A stretch of 64,000 bases of DNA, from contig NZ_JAFKFW010000003.1 of assembly GCF_017308015.1 (NCBI RefSeq), positions 124,001 to 188,000 of the forward strand, read 5' to 3'. The DNA is from Allobosea sp. (GTDB lineage: Bacteria; Pseudomonadota; Alphaproteobacteria; Rhizobiales; Beijerinckiaceae). Below are positions 54,132-63,717 of the stretch, piece by piece; position 1 is the first letter of the stretch, and each line of letters begins with the position of its first letter. A program made the translations under genes and the position numbers. Below the pieces are notes generated by a model that saw only the letters and a list, made by a program, of their open reading frames with translations, made no database searches and was not told the origin of the DNA.

Positions 54132-55006
54132 GACGCGTCTCCCCCGACGAGCTCGCGCCCCTCGCCCATCGCATAGGCCTTCTGCACCTCGACGCGCAGC
54201 GAGGCCCAGATATCGCGATGGATCTCGTGGAAGGCCTTCTCCAGCCGGATATCGGCGATGTCGCGCGGGCGCGGCAGGTCGACCTTGTAATCGGCGACGA
54301 TCCCCGCCGCCGGCCCGGCCGACATCACCACGACCCGGTCGGAGAGCGCGATCGCCTCCTCGAGGTCATGGGTCACGAACATCAGTGCCTTGCGGTCGCG
54401 CGACCAGAGATCGAGCAGGAGATTGCCCATGATCTGCCGGGTCTGCGCGTCGAGCGGCCCGAAGGGCTCGTCCATCAGCAGGATCTCGGGGTTGCGGATA
54501 AGCATCTGCGCGAGGCTGACGCGCTTGCGCTGTCCGCCGGAAAGCATGTGCGGATAGCGGTCGACGAAGGTGCGCAAGCCGACGCGGGCGAGCCATTCGC
54601 GCGCCCGCTGGTCGGCCTCATGGCTTGGCACACCCATCGGCTCCAGCGCGACCTTGACGTTCTCCAGCGCCGTCTTCCACGGCATCAAGGCGTCCTGCTG
54701 GAAGAGATAGCCGGCGCGGCGATTGAGGCCTGAGAGCGGCTTGCCGAAGATGCCGACCGTGCCGGCCGAGGGCGCGAGCAGTCCCGCCGCCGCGTTCAGC
54801 AGCGTGGACTTGCCGCAGCCGGTCGGCCCGACGATCGAGACGAACTCGCCGGGATGGACCTCGAGATCGATGCCCTTCACCGCCTGATAGCGGCCGCCAT
54901 CGGCGAGATGGAAGGTGATGTCGATGCCGCCGAGCGCAACTGCCGGATCGCCCGACGAAACCGGCCCAGTGCCCGCATCGGGATGCGGGCGATCCTGCAA
55001 CTCCAT
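54128..55006 (-). CDS. ABC transporter ATPase, NitT/TauT type
   Basis: Nucleotide-binding subunit of 292 residues. Walker A GPTGCGKST is near residue 59, the ABC signature LSGGQRKRVSLAQ near 157 and Walker B ILLMDEPFGPLDA near 176, with the H-loop in LMFVTHDLEEAI. It is the first gene of a three-gene unit (ATPase, permease, binding protein). The 25-residue N-terminal tail is non-conserved and the start ATG 55006 is the only candidate. Confidence 0.93.
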   Translation of the reverse strand: MELQDRPHPDAGTGPVSSGDPAVALGGIDITFHLADGGRYQAVKGIDLEVHPGEFVSIVGPTGCGKSTLLNAAAGLLAPSAGTVGIFGKPLSGLNRRAGYLFQQDALMPWKTALENVKVALEPMGVPSHEADQRAREWLARVGLRTFVDRYPHMLSGGQRKRVSLAQMLIRNPEILLMDEPFGPLDAQTRQIMGNLLLDLWSRDRKALMFVTHDLEEAIALSDRVVVMSAGPAAGIVADYKVDLPRPRDIADIRLEKAFHEIHRDIWASLRVEVQKAYAMGEGRELVGGDAS

Positions 55007-55194
55007 GAAATCCGTTTCCCCGTCAGGCGCAGCGTTGGCGCCGGGCCGTCAGCTTTTCCGCGTTGCCGAAATTAATAGGCGATCATCCGGGGAAGGCAAC
55101 GCCCGGCCCTGCCGCTGCCCGCCGCTTGCATCACACCTTCGACACGGCCATATGGCGGAACCGACCCGCCCCCGCCGGAGCCGAGCCGAACGCC

Positions 55195-55719
55195 ATGGCC
55201 GAACTCGAACAAGCCATGAAGGCGCTCGTCGACTTCATGCAGGCCCATCAGCAATGGGCGATCCCGATCGTCTTCGCGGTCGCCTTCGCCGAATGCGTCG
55301 CGATTCTCTCCTGGCTGATTCCAGCCACGATGTTCTTCACCACCTTCGGCGCCGTTGCCGGTGCCTCGGGCCTCAATCTCGTGCCCTTGGCTCTCGCGGC
55401 CTCGTTCGGCGCCGGCAGCGGCTTCTGGGTCTCCTACTGGGCTGGGCTCCTGCTCGGGCCACGCGTCCATGACTACTGGCCATTCAAGAAGAACCCGCAA
55501 CTGCTCGACCGCGGCCATGCCTTCTTCGAGAAATGGGGTATTGCCAGCATTCTCATCGGCCATTTCTTCGGGCCGCTGCGCGCCGTCATCGCCATCGTCG
55601 CCGGCATCGTCGCAATGCCATCCTGGCAGTTCCAGCTCGCCAACTGGCTGGCCTCCTTCGCCTGGGGCTTCGGCCTGCTATACGGCGTCGGCCGTATCAG
55701 CGAGTTCCTCGCCCGCTGA
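55195..55719 (+). CDS. DedA family membrane protein
   Basis: Inner-membrane protein of 174 residues with about five hydrophobic segments, DedA/SNARE-associated family, implicated in lipid-carrier flipping and envelope integrity. The conserved core with FAECVAILSWLIPATMFFTTFGA in part and the motif HFFGPLRAVIAIVAGIVAMP near residues 121-140, including the functionally important Arg, is intact. ATG 55195 gives a natural N-terminus; GGAG lies about 15 nt upstream, rather far, and earlier in-frame starts lack support. Confidence 0.87.
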   Translation: MAELEQAMKALVDFMQAHQQWAIPIVFAVAFAECVAILSWLIPATMFFTTFGAVAGASGLNLVPLALAASFGAGSGFWVSYWAGLLLGPRVHDYWPFKKNPQLLDRGHAFFEKWGIASILIGHFFGPLRAVIAIVAGIVAMPSWQFQLANWLASFAWGFGLLYGVGRISEFLAR

Positions 55720-55930
55720 GCGCGTCGGAAACCTGACTGCCCGGTGAACGCGCCATTCGGAGAGCGTTCAAGCCGAAAGGCGCTTCCTTGCGTCGTCGCA
55801 TCGCGGCACGTCCCCACGGCGAGCCCGGCGCGACACGCTGAACGGCCCCCGCGCCGCCGGCGTCATCCGGCGGAGGGACCCGGCCCCCGGCGGATGCGAT
55901 GATCCGGGCCGACCCGCGAGGTCTTAAGTC

Positions 55931-56314
55931 ATGACGATGTCTCGTTTCCTCATCCCCCTCGTCGCGCTTGCCGCCATGGGCGGCCAGGCCTTCGCCCAGA
56001 CCGCGACGCAGGCCCCGGCCAAGCCTGCGGCCCCCGTCACCGCGCCTGCTGCGCCCGCCACGCAGGCCGCTCCTGCGGCGAAGCCCGCCGCCCCGGCCGC
56101 TGCCCAGCCCGCCGCGACCCAGGCGAAGAAGATCAACATCAATACCGCGACCGCCGCCGAGCTGGATACGCTCAAGGGCATTGGCGAAGCCCGCTCCAAG
56201 AAGATCATCGAGGAGCGCAGCAAGGCGAAATTCAAGGATTTTGCCGACCTCGTGAAACGCGGCACCCTGCCGTCCAATGTCGAGGCCGACATCAAGGACA
56301 AGATCACCTTCTGA
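55931..56314 (+). CDS. Secreted helix-hairpin-helix protein (ComEA-like)
   Basis: Exported protein of 127 residues. A signal peptide (residues 1-22, cleaved near AFAQ) is followed by an Ala/Pro-rich linker of about 45 residues (repeats of APAAPAT and KPAAPAA), then one helix-hairpin-helix domain of ComEA type (KININTATAAELDTLKGIG near residues 67-85 to the end). Such domains bind DNA non-specifically in the periplasm and ComEA takes part in DNA uptake, but no other competence genes lie here. ATG 55931, or the ATG two codons later, is the start. A strong terminator follows. Confidence 0.87.
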   Translation: MTMSRFLIPLVALAAMGGQAFAQTATQAPAKPAAPVTAPAAPATQAAPAAKPAAPAAAQPAATQAKKININTATAAELDTLKGIGEARSKKIIEERSKAKFKDFADLVKRGTLPSNVEADIKDKITF

Positions 56315-56332
56315 TCGGTCCTCCGACGCAAA

Positions 56333-56368
56333 AAGCCTCCGGCGCCAGACGCCGGAGGCTTCTTCGTT
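56333..56368 (+). terminator. Terminator after HhH protein gene
   Basis: A 12-bp perfect stem (AAGCCTCCGGCG 56333-56344 with CGCCGGAGGCTT 56350-56361) and a 5-nt loop, followed by a T-rich CTTCGTTT, 19 bp after the stop codon. The A residues before it also give a partial T tract on the other strand, so the 32-codon gene coming from the right may share it. Confidence 0.87.
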
Positions 56369-56390
56369 TCAGGTCTGTCGAGACGATGCC

Positions 56391-56489
56391 TCAGGCCAGG
56401 CCGAGAATCACCGCCAGCATCATTGCCAGCGACAGCGCCATCACGACGCGGATCGCCACCGGCGTTTCAAGAATGCGCAAAAGCTCCAT
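56391..56489 (-). CDS. 32-residue single-span membrane protein
   Basis: A tiny gene from ATG 56489 to TGA 56391 with a near-perfect ribosome binding site GGGGAGG 5 nt upstream. The product begins MELLRILETPVAIRVVMALS and continues with LAMMLAVILGLA, an amphipathic start and one hydrophobic helix. Codon third positions are GC-biased, as in neighbouring genes. It lies 45 bp downstream of a 76-residue membrane protein gene on the same strand, suggesting a two-gene unit of small membrane proteins. Function unknown. Confidence 0.65.
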   Translation of the reverse strand: MELLRILETPVAIRVVMALSLAMMLAVILGLA

Positions 56490-56534
56490 CGCAGCCTCCC
56501 CTTCATCGGGCAAACACGAACGTCTCCGCAAAAC

Positions 56535-56765
56535 TCAATAGACGAGCATCTCCACGCCAACCCATGCGATCATCGCCAGGACGAGACCGCCGATCAGCAC
56601 CATCAGCACCGGCCGGCCGAGAAAGCCCTGCCGCGCCTCGATCGGCGTCTCGACAGCCGGATCGGCGTCGCTGTGGTCGTCGGCGCGCATCGGCGGAAGC
56701 GGATCGCCGCCACGGGCGTTCTCCAGATCCTCGACCGGCACCCTGGGTCGCGTATCGACCGTCAT
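56535..56765 (-). CDS. 76-residue small membrane protein
   Basis: Unrecognised protein of 76 residues. A polar, acidic N-terminal part (VDTRPRVPVEDLENARGGD, DDHSDADPAVETPIEAR) is followed by one C-terminal transmembrane helix (GRPVLMVLIGGLVLAMIAWV). ATG 56765 has AAGGAG 6 nt upstream, so the open frame further upstream is not used. It appears to be co-transcribed with the 32-residue membrane protein gene, with the N-terminal part presumably cytoplasmic. Function unknown. Confidence 0.72.
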   Translation of the reverse strand: MTVDTRPRVPVEDLENARGGDPLPPMRADDHSDADPAVETPIEARQGFLGRPVLMVLIGGLVLAMIAWVGVEMLVY

Positions 56766-56970
56766 GACCGTCTCCTTGAGGTCTCGCAGGCCTTGTCGGG
56801 CCATGCACCGCAAAGAAAACGCCCGGGCCTTCGGAGGGTTCCCACCGGCGCCCAACGAAAACGGGCGACAGCCTTTCGGCCGCCGCCCGCAAACAGGAAA
56901 ATCCACCGATATCAGTCGATTGCAAGACGTTCCGGAATCAGCTCCGCAACATCTTGAATCAATCTGGGAA

Positions 56971-57000
56971 GCCCGCGCCTGCCATGGCCGGCGCGGGCCT
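56971..57000 (-). terminator. Hairpin after ilvC
   Basis: A 9-bp perfect GC-rich stem (GCCCGCGCC 56971-56979 with GGCGCGGGC 56990-56998) starts 11 bp after the ilvC stop codon. On the ilvC strand the bases after it are only TTCCC, so its strength as a terminator is uncertain. Confidence 0.5.
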
Positions 57001-57008
57001 TTAGCGGC

Positions 57009-58708
<1,700 letters not shown>

Positions 58709-58851
58709 GGGGCGGAAACGATCCAGTACCGTACGTTACGGTTCAGGCATCTACCGTAGCCGCCCGCAGCCCGCAAGCGTTATTCGCGGCTGGCATACGG
58801 GCGAAGAAGAATTATCTCTCTGCCATCGGATTTCGAGGAACGGAGCCATTC

Positions 58852-59397
58852 ATGACCCTGCCCAGCGCCAATGCCGTCGTCAGCTTCTGGCGCGCGGCCG
58901 GCCCCGAGAAATGGTTCGCCAAGCACGAGGCTTTCGACGCCGAGATCACCAGGCGCTTCCTGACCGCTCATGAAGCCGCGGCTGCCGGGAAGCTCGCGGA
59001 ATGGGAGGAAACGCCGGAAGGAGTCTATGCGCTCTTGATCCTGCTCGACCAGTTTCCGCGCAACATGTTTCGCGGCAGCCCGCGTGCGTTCGCCACCGAT
59101 GCGCAGGCGGTTGAAATTGCCGAGCGCGCGATCGCGAGAGGCTTCGACGAAGCCTATCAGCCGCCGGAGAAGCGCTTCTTCTACATGCCCTTCATGCATT
59201 CGGAGGAACTGCCGCATCAGGAGCGCTGCATTGCGCTCTGTGCGGCTTCCGACGATGCCGACGGTGTGAAATTCGCCGAGATCCACCGCGACATCATCCG
59301 CGATTTCGGCCGTTTTCCACATCGCAACCCGGTGCTCGGGCGCACGACCACGGCGCAGGAGCGTGCCTTCCTCGATGATGGCGGTTTCAGCGGCTGA
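58852..59397 (+). CDS. DUF924 family protein
   Basis: Cytoplasmic protein of 181 residues in the DUF924 family, with no established function. Conserved segments include VVSFWRAAGPEKWFAKHEAFD near residue 9 in part, LLILLDQFPRNMFRGSPRAFATD, and FFYMPFMHSEELPHQERCIAL near 107-127; HRDIIRDFGRFPHRNPVLGR near the end. It is a single gene divergent from the TetR-ilvC pair and converging on a small membrane protein gene 3 bp away. Confidence 0.9.
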   Translation: MTLPSANAVVSFWRAAGPEKWFAKHEAFDAEITRRFLTAHEAAAAGKLAEWEETPEGVYALLILLDQFPRNMFRGSPRAFATDAQAVEIAERAIARGFDEAYQPPEKRFFYMPFMHSEELPHQERCIALCAASDDADGVKFAEIHRDIIRDFGRFPHRNPVLGRTTTAQERAFLDDGGFSG

Positions 59398-59400
59398 GAT

Positions 59401-59622
59401 TCAGCCGCCCTGCTGGCTCGCGATGCGCTGCAGGAAGACCGCGGCGACGGTCAAAAGGAAGCCGGCCCACCACAGCGGCGAACGCAGGCTCCTGCCGCTG
59501 CCCAGCGGTTCGGCCTCCTCCTTGCCGGAGAGGCGCATCACGATCGGCCACGCCAGGCAGCCGAAACCGACGATTCCGAGGAGCAGCGCGATCTGGCCGA
59601 GTGTTTCGGAGGTCAACGCCAT
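59401..59622 (-). CDS. 73-residue membrane protein linked to ilvH
   Basis: Small protein of 73 residues with two hydrophobic segments (ETLGQIALLLGIVGFGCLAW near residues 6-25, and SPLWWAGFLLTVAAVFLQRI in the second half). No family recognised. ATG 59622 lies 4 bp after the ilvH stop codon, so it is probably co-transcribed with ilvH. The GAGGT-type site is weak. The open frame extends upstream without support. Confidence 0.7.
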   Translation of the reverse strand: MALTSETLGQIALLLGIVGFGCLAWPIVMRLSGKEEAEPLGSGRSLRSPLWWAGFLLTVAAVFLQRIASQQGG

Positions 59623-59626
59623 ACGA

Positions 59627-60169
59627 TCACATCGAGTCCGGCCCACGGCTCATCGCGGCGATGCCGGTGCGCGAGACCTCGGTCAGCCCGACTGCCGTCA
59701 TCGTCTTGATGAAGCGCTCGATTTCCTCGGTCGCGCCGGTCAGCTCGAAGACGAAGGAGGTCAGCGAGGCGTCGAGCACGCGCGCGCCGAAGGCCGAGGC
59801 GAGGCGCATCGCCTCGACGCGGTGATCGCCCTTGCCGACCACTTTGATCAGCGCGAGCTCGCGCTCGACCGCCTCGCCCTGCTCGGTCAGGTCGACGACG
59901 CGATGGACCGGCACGAGGCGATCGAGATGCGCCTTGATCTGGTCGATGACATTGGCCGTGCCGGAGGTCACCACCGTGATGCGCGAGAGATGCTTCTCAT
60001 GCTCGGTCTCGGAGACGGTGAGGCTCTCGATATTGTAGCCGCGGCCCGAGAACAGCCCGGCGATGCGGGCAAGAACGCCCGGTTCGTTGTCGACGATCAC
60101 CGCCAGCGTGTGCCGCGCGGTCGGCTGGGCCTTGGGAGCATTCGGGTAATGGGTAGCGGGCTTCGACAT
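59627..60169 (-). CDS. ilvH: Acetolactate synthase small (regulatory) subunit
   Basis: Regulatory subunit of acetolactate synthase, giving valine feedback. The 180-residue protein has an N-terminal ACT domain (HTLAVIVDNEPGVLARIAGLFSGRGYNIESL in part from about residue 20) and an ACT-like C-terminal domain (VGKGDHRVEAMRLASAFGARVLDAS, ending FIKTMTAVGLTEVSRTG). ATG 60169 gives the natural start; the 70 codons of open frame upstream are non-coding in character. Usually ilvH follows ilvB/ilvI directly, but here a racemase and a GST gene lie between the two subunits. Confidence 0.95.
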   Translation of the reverse strand: MSKPATHYPNAPKAQPTARHTLAVIVDNEPGVLARIAGLFSGRGYNIESLTVSETEHEKHLSRITVVTSGTANVIDQIKAHLDRLVPVHRVVDLTEQGEAVERELALIKVVGKGDHRVEAMRLASAFGARVLDASLTSFVFELTGATEEIERFIKTMTAVGLTEVSRTGIAAMSRGPDSM

Positions 60170-60227
60170 GGCGGACCTGTGAGGCGGGTTGGAGCGATTG
60201 AAGTCTGGGTGATTGGAACGGTCGGGC

Positions 60228-60905
60228 TCAGCGGAGATTGACGAGAGCAGGCTCGTCGACCTCGTCCTGCGCGACGATCCAGGGCTCTGCCAGCGCTGCG
60301 GCGAGCCATTCGCGATAGGCCGGCAGTGCGAGCACGGCCTGCATGTAGTCCCGCGAAACAGGATCGACGGCGATGCCATAGGTATCGAGCCGCGTGACGA
60401 CCGGCGCGAACATCGCGTCGGCCGCCGAAAAGGCCCCGTAGAGGAACGGCCCGCCGGCGCCGAAACGCGCGCGCGCCTGCCGCCACAGGCTGGTCAGGCG
60501 CTCCACGTCACGGGCCACACCCGGCCCACGATCGCGGGCTGCGAACCGCTTGCCGAGATTCATCGGGCAGGCGCCGCGCAGCGCCGTGAAGCCCGCATGC
60601 ATCTCACTGGCGATGGCGCGCGCATGGGCGCGAGCCGCCTTGTCGCGCGGCCAGATGCCCGCCTGTGGCTGCGTGTCGTGGAGGTATTCGCAGATCGCCA
60701 GCGTCTCCCAGACGGCGATCTCGCCATCGACCAGCGTCGGCACAGTGCCGCCGCTGCCGGGAGCCGTCGCGAAGATCGCCTCCTTGAAACCGGGCTCGTC
60801 GAGCGGAACGAGCTGTTCGGTAAAGGCGATGCCGCTCGCGCGCATCAGCAGCCAGGCCCTCAGCGACCAGGACGAATAGCATTTGTTGCCGATCAGAAGC
60901 TTCAT
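60228..60905 (-). CDS. Glutathione S-transferase family protein
   Basis: GST-fold protein of 225 residues. The thioredoxin-like N-terminal domain has NKCYSSWSLRAWLLMRASG near residues 6-24, with the SSWSLR stretch of the zeta/maleylacetoacetate isomerase-like type, and GTVPTLVDGEIAVWETLAICEYL near 53-73 with the cis-Pro. A helical C-terminal domain follows (AADAMFAPVVTRLDTYG). ATG 60905 overlaps the racemase stop codon by 4 bp (ATGA). Substrate unknown. Confidence 0.88.
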   Translation of the reverse strand: MKLLIGNKCYSSWSLRAWLLMRASGIAFTEQLVPLDEPGFKEAIFATAPGSGGTVPTLVDGEIAVWETLAICEYLHDTQPQAGIWPRDKAARAHARAIASEMHAGFTALRGACPMNLGKRFAARDRGPGVARDVERLTSLWRQARARFGAGGPFLYGAFSAADAMFAPVVTRLDTYGIAVDPVSRDYMQAVLALPAYREWLAAALAEPWIVAQDEVDEPALVNLR

Positions 60906-61612
60906 GCCGCCACAGCCTCCCATTCGTCGACGAAATCGAGCGCCGCTGCCGCATGCAGCGCGGTCGTGTCGAATACCGGCACGGTAACATCGTCCTGCGA
61001 CAGCAGCAGGCCGATCTCGGTGCAGCCGAGGATGACCCCGTCGGCGCCCTCCTCCGCGACGGCCCGTGCGACGATGGTGCGGTAGCGCTCGCGCGATGCC
61101 GGCTCGATCCGCCCCCGGCACAGCTCTTCATAGATGATGCGATGAACCACGTCGCGCTCCTGCGGCTGCGGGACCAGCGTCTCGACGCCGAAGGCTTTCA
61201 GCCGGTCGCGGTAGAAGCCCTGCTCCATGGTGAAGCGGGTCGCCAGCAGCAGGGGGCGGCGCGAGGACGACGCCAGCACCCCTCGCGCCGTCACGTCGGC
61301 GAGATGCAGGAAGGGCAGCTTGGTCGCGGGAATGATCTGATCGGCAACCTTGTGCATCGTGTTGGTGCAGAGCAGGAGGCACGAGGCGCCACCTTGTTCG
61401 AGGCGGCGTGCGCTCGCGGCCAGCGCCGCCCCGGCTGCGGCCCAGTCGCCCTTGGCCTGCATTTCCGCGATCGGCGCGAAATCGACCGAATGCAGCAGCA
61501 CGTCGGCGGAGTGCAGCCCGCCCGAGCGCGCTCGCAGACCCTCGTTGAGGAGGCGGTAATAGACCGCGGTCGACTCCCAGCTCATCCCGCCGATCAGACC
61601 GATGGTGGCCAT
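60902..61612 (-). CDS. Aspartate/glutamate racemase family protein
   Basis: Cofactor-independent racemase-like protein of 236 residues. The two catalytic Cys are visible: CTNTMHKVADQI near residue 81 and ILGCTEIGLLLSQDD near 190, each in its conserved context. IGLIGGMSWESTAVYYRLLN is the family N-terminus. It is probably an amino acid racemase (aspartate type), although the substrate is not certain. ATG 61612 has AAGGAAAG upstream. It overlaps the GST gene by 4 bp and lies between ilvB and ilvH. Confidence 0.9.
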   Translation of the reverse strand: MATIGLIGGMSWESTAVYYRLLNEGLRARSGGLHSADVLLHSVDFAPIAEMQAKGDWAAAGAALAASARRLEQGGASCLLLCTNTMHKVADQIIPATKLPFLHLADVTARGVLASSSRRPLLLATRFTMEQGFYRDRLKAFGVETLVPQPQERDVVHRIIYEELCRGRIEPASRERYRTIVARAVAEEGADGVILGCTEIGLLLSQDDVTVPVFDTTALHAAAALDFVDEWEAVAA

Positions 61613-61640
61613 GGTGCTTTCCTTCAATCGTACCCTCGGC

Positions 61641-61751
61641 CCTCATCCTTCGGGAGCGGGCGAAGCCGGCTTCCGAAGGATGGTCCAGATGCCTTCCCCG
61701 CCCGTTGGATCATCCGTCGAGACGCCGCCGGTGCGGCTCCTGAGGATGAGG
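61641..61751. repeat. Palindromic repeat between ilvB and racemase genes
   Basis: A composite inverted repeat: CATCCTTCGG (61644-61653) with CCGAAGGATG (61673-61682), and an outer pair CCTCATCC (61641-61648) with GGATGAGG (61744-61751). The CCTCATCCTTCGG and CTCCTGAGGATGAGG motifs are of a dispersed type familiar in Rhizobiales. It lies after the ilvB stop codon and could limit read-through to the racemase, GST and ilvH genes. Confidence 0.65.
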
Positions 61752-61771
61752 TCTGAGGGAGGTCTGGGGGC

Positions 61772-63535
61772 TCAGACGAGCTGCTTGCCCTTGGCGTCGA
61801 TGATCTGGCCGGTATCGCCCTCGAAATCGGGCAGGATCATCTCGTTATGCGCCTTGCCCGACGGAATCATCGGGAAGCAGTTCTCTTCCTTGGCGACGAG
61901 GCAGTCGAAGATCACGGGGCCTGGCGTCTCGATCATCTCCATGATCGCGGCATCGAGCTTGGCCGGGTCGGAACAGCGGATGCCATGGCCGCCATAGGCC
62001 TCGGCCAGCTTCACGAAGTCCGGAAGGGACTGCGAATAGCTCTCCGAATAGCGCCCGCCATGCAGCAATTCCTGCCACTGGCGCACCATGCCCATGTACT
62101 CGTTGTTGAGGATGAAGATCTTCACCGGCAGCCGGTACTGCACTGCCGTCGACATCTCCTGCATGTTCATCAGGATGGAAGCCTCGCCGGCGACGTCGAT
62201 GACCAGCGCCTTGGGGTGCTTCATCTGCACGCCGATGGCCGCCGGCAGGCCGTAGCCCATCGTGCCGAGACCGCCCGAGGTCATCCAGCGGTTCGGCTCC
62301 TGGAACTGCAGATACTGCGCCGCCCACATCTGGTGCTGGCCGACTTCGGTCGTGATGTAGGTGTCGCGGTCCTTGGTCAGCGCATGAAGGCGCTCCAGCG
62401 CGTATTGCGGCTTGATGATGGTGTCCGAGCGCTTGTAGCCGAGGCTCTTGCGGCCGCGCCAGCCCTCGATCTGCGTCCACCAGGCGGCGAGCGCGGTCTT
62501 GTCCGGCTGGGCGCCGGTCTCGCGCCAGATCCGGACCATGTCCTCCAGCACATGGGCGCAGTCGCCGACGATGCCGATATCGACCTTGACCGTCTTGTTG
62601 ATCGAGGACGGGTCGATGTCGATATGGATCTTCTTCGAGCGCGGCGAGAAGCCGTCGATGCGCCCGGTGATGCGGTCGTCGAAGCGCGCGCCGATATTGA
62701 TCATGACGTCGCAGTCATGCATCGCGAGATTGGCCTCGTAGGTGCCGTGCATGCCGAGCATGCCGAGCCACTGCTTGTCCGCGGCCGGGAAGGCGCCGAG
62801 CCCCATCAGGGTCGAGGTGACCGGGAAGCCGGTCAGACGCGCGAGTTCGCGCAGCAGCGCCGCGGCATGCGGGCCGGAATTGATCACGCCGCCGCCGGTA
62901 TAGAACACCGGCCGCTTGGCGCCGGCGATCAGCTCGACCGCGGCCTTGATCTTGTTAAGGTCGCCCTTGACCACCGGGCGGTAGGTCTTGTGCTGGTTGT
63001 CGCGCGGGCGGCTATAGGCACCGGTCGCGAACTGGATGTCCTTGGGGATGTCGATCACGACCGGGCCCGGGCGGCCGTTGGCGGCGACGTAGAACGCCTC
63101 GTGCAGGATGCGCGGCAGGTCGTGGATGCTCTTCACCAGATAGTTGTGCTTGGTGCAGGAGCGGGTGATGCCGACCGTATCGCATTCCTGGAAGGCGTCT
63201 GAGCCGATCAGATGCGTCGGAACCTGACCGGTGATGACGACGAGCGGGATCGAGTCGAGCAGCGCGTCTGTCAGTCCGGTGACGGCATTGGTCGCGCCGG
63301 GGCCGGAGGTGACGAGCACGCAGCCGACCTTGCCGGGGCCGGAGCGGGCATAGCCTTCGGCGGCATGGACCGCGCCCTGCTCGTGGCGGACGAGAACGTG
63401 CTTGACCTTCTCCTGCTGGAAAATGGCGTCGTAGATCGGGAGTACGGCGCCGCCCGGATAACCGAACAGGTGCTCGACACCCTGATCCTGAAGCGCGCGG
63501 ACGACCATCTCGGCGCCGGTCATCATCTCGCTCAT
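61772..63535 (-). CDS. ilvB: Acetolactate synthase large (catalytic) subunit
   Basis: ThDP-dependent enzyme of 587 residues that condenses two pyruvates, or pyruvate with 2-oxobutyrate, in valine and isoleucine synthesis. The N-terminal GVEHLFGYPGGAVLPIYDAI carries the catalytic Glu region; GLTDALLDSIPLVVITGQVP and GLGAFPAADKQWLGMLGMHGT are conserved. The ThDP motif reads VDVAGEASILMNMQ, GEAS where many homologues have GDGS or GDAS, and ends with FILNNEYMGMVRQWQEL. ATG 63535 has AGGAG 7 nt upstream. An attenuator-like leader precedes it. Confidence 0.96.
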   Translation of the reverse strand: MSEMMTGAEMVVRALQDQGVEHLFGYPGGAVLPIYDAIFQQEKVKHVLVRHEQGAVHAAEGYARSGPGKVGCVLVTSGPGATNAVTGLTDALLDSIPLVVITGQVPTHLIGSDAFQECDTVGITRSCTKHNYLVKSIHDLPRILHEAFYVAANGRPGPVVIDIPKDIQFATGAYSRPRDNQHKTYRPVVKGDLNKIKAAVELIAGAKRPVFYTGGGVINSGPHAAALLRELARLTGFPVTSTLMGLGAFPAADKQWLGMLGMHGTYEANLAMHDCDVMINIGARFDDRITGRIDGFSPRSKKIHIDIDPSSINKTVKVDIGIVGDCAHVLEDMVRIWRETGAQPDKTALAAWWTQIEGWRGRKSLGYKRSDTIIKPQYALERLHALTKDRDTYITTEVGQHQMWAAQYLQFQEPNRWMTSGGLGTMGYGLPAAIGVQMKHPKALVIDVAGEASILMNMQEMSTAVQYRLPVKIFILNNEYMGMVRQWQELLHGGRYSESYSQSLPDFVKLAEAYGGHGIRCSDPAKLDAAIMEMIETPGPVIFDCLVAKEENCFPMIPSGKAHNEMILPDFEGDTGQIIDAKGKQLV

Positions 63536-63583
63536 TACGCTCTCCTGCGGCTGGTCTTTTTGTCTGTCTGGAATGCGGGCAAT

Positions 63584-63606
63584 AAAAAAGGCCCTCGGAG
63601 GGGCCT
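63584..63606 (-). terminator. Attenuator terminator upstream of ilvB
   Basis: On the ilvB strand AGGCCC (63606-63601 on the minus strand) pairs with GGGCCT (63594-63589) over a 6-nt loop, followed by TTTTTT. It sits inside the leader, 49 bp before the ilvB start, so it can only act as an attenuator. Its 5' arm also pairs with AGGGGCC at 63652-63646 in a competing structure. Confidence 0.75.
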
Positions 63607-63610
63607 GGGC

Positions 63611-63662
63611 GTGCGCTGGCGTCGGGGACGCCCGGTTCGAAAACCGGCCCCTACCAGCGCAC
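63611..63662 (-). promoter_or_regulatory. ilvB leader protector and antiterminator stems
   Basis: On the ilvB strand GTGCGCTGG (63662-63654, at the end of the leader peptide gene) pairs perfectly with CCAGCGCAC (63619-63611), enclosing a CCGGTT/AACCGG hairpin (63647-63642 with 63637-63632). AGGGGCC (63652-63646) can instead pair with GGCCCCT (63605-63599), which would break the terminator. This is the protector/antiterminator/terminator set of classic attenuation; read by eye. Confidence 0.65.
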
Positions 63663-63695
63663 CTCTACGAGAATAAGCTTGCGCATTGCGCTCAT
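63651..63695 (-). CDS. Putative ilvB leader peptide
   Basis: A 14-residue frame from ATG 63695 to TAG 63651, reading MSAMRKLILVEVRW. The run Leu-Ile-Leu-Val, plus a later Val, are the amino acids made by the pathway, the hallmark of an ilv attenuator peptide. The last codons form the first arm of the protector stem. AAGGA stands upstream, very close to ATG 63695 and about 11 nt from the alternative ATG 63686. A promoter candidate 23 bp further upstream would give a transcript starting shortly before it. Confidence 0.7.
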   Translation of the reverse strand: MSAMRKLILVEVRW

Positions 63696-63717
63696 GTTCC
63701 TTGACGAAAGTTGCCGA

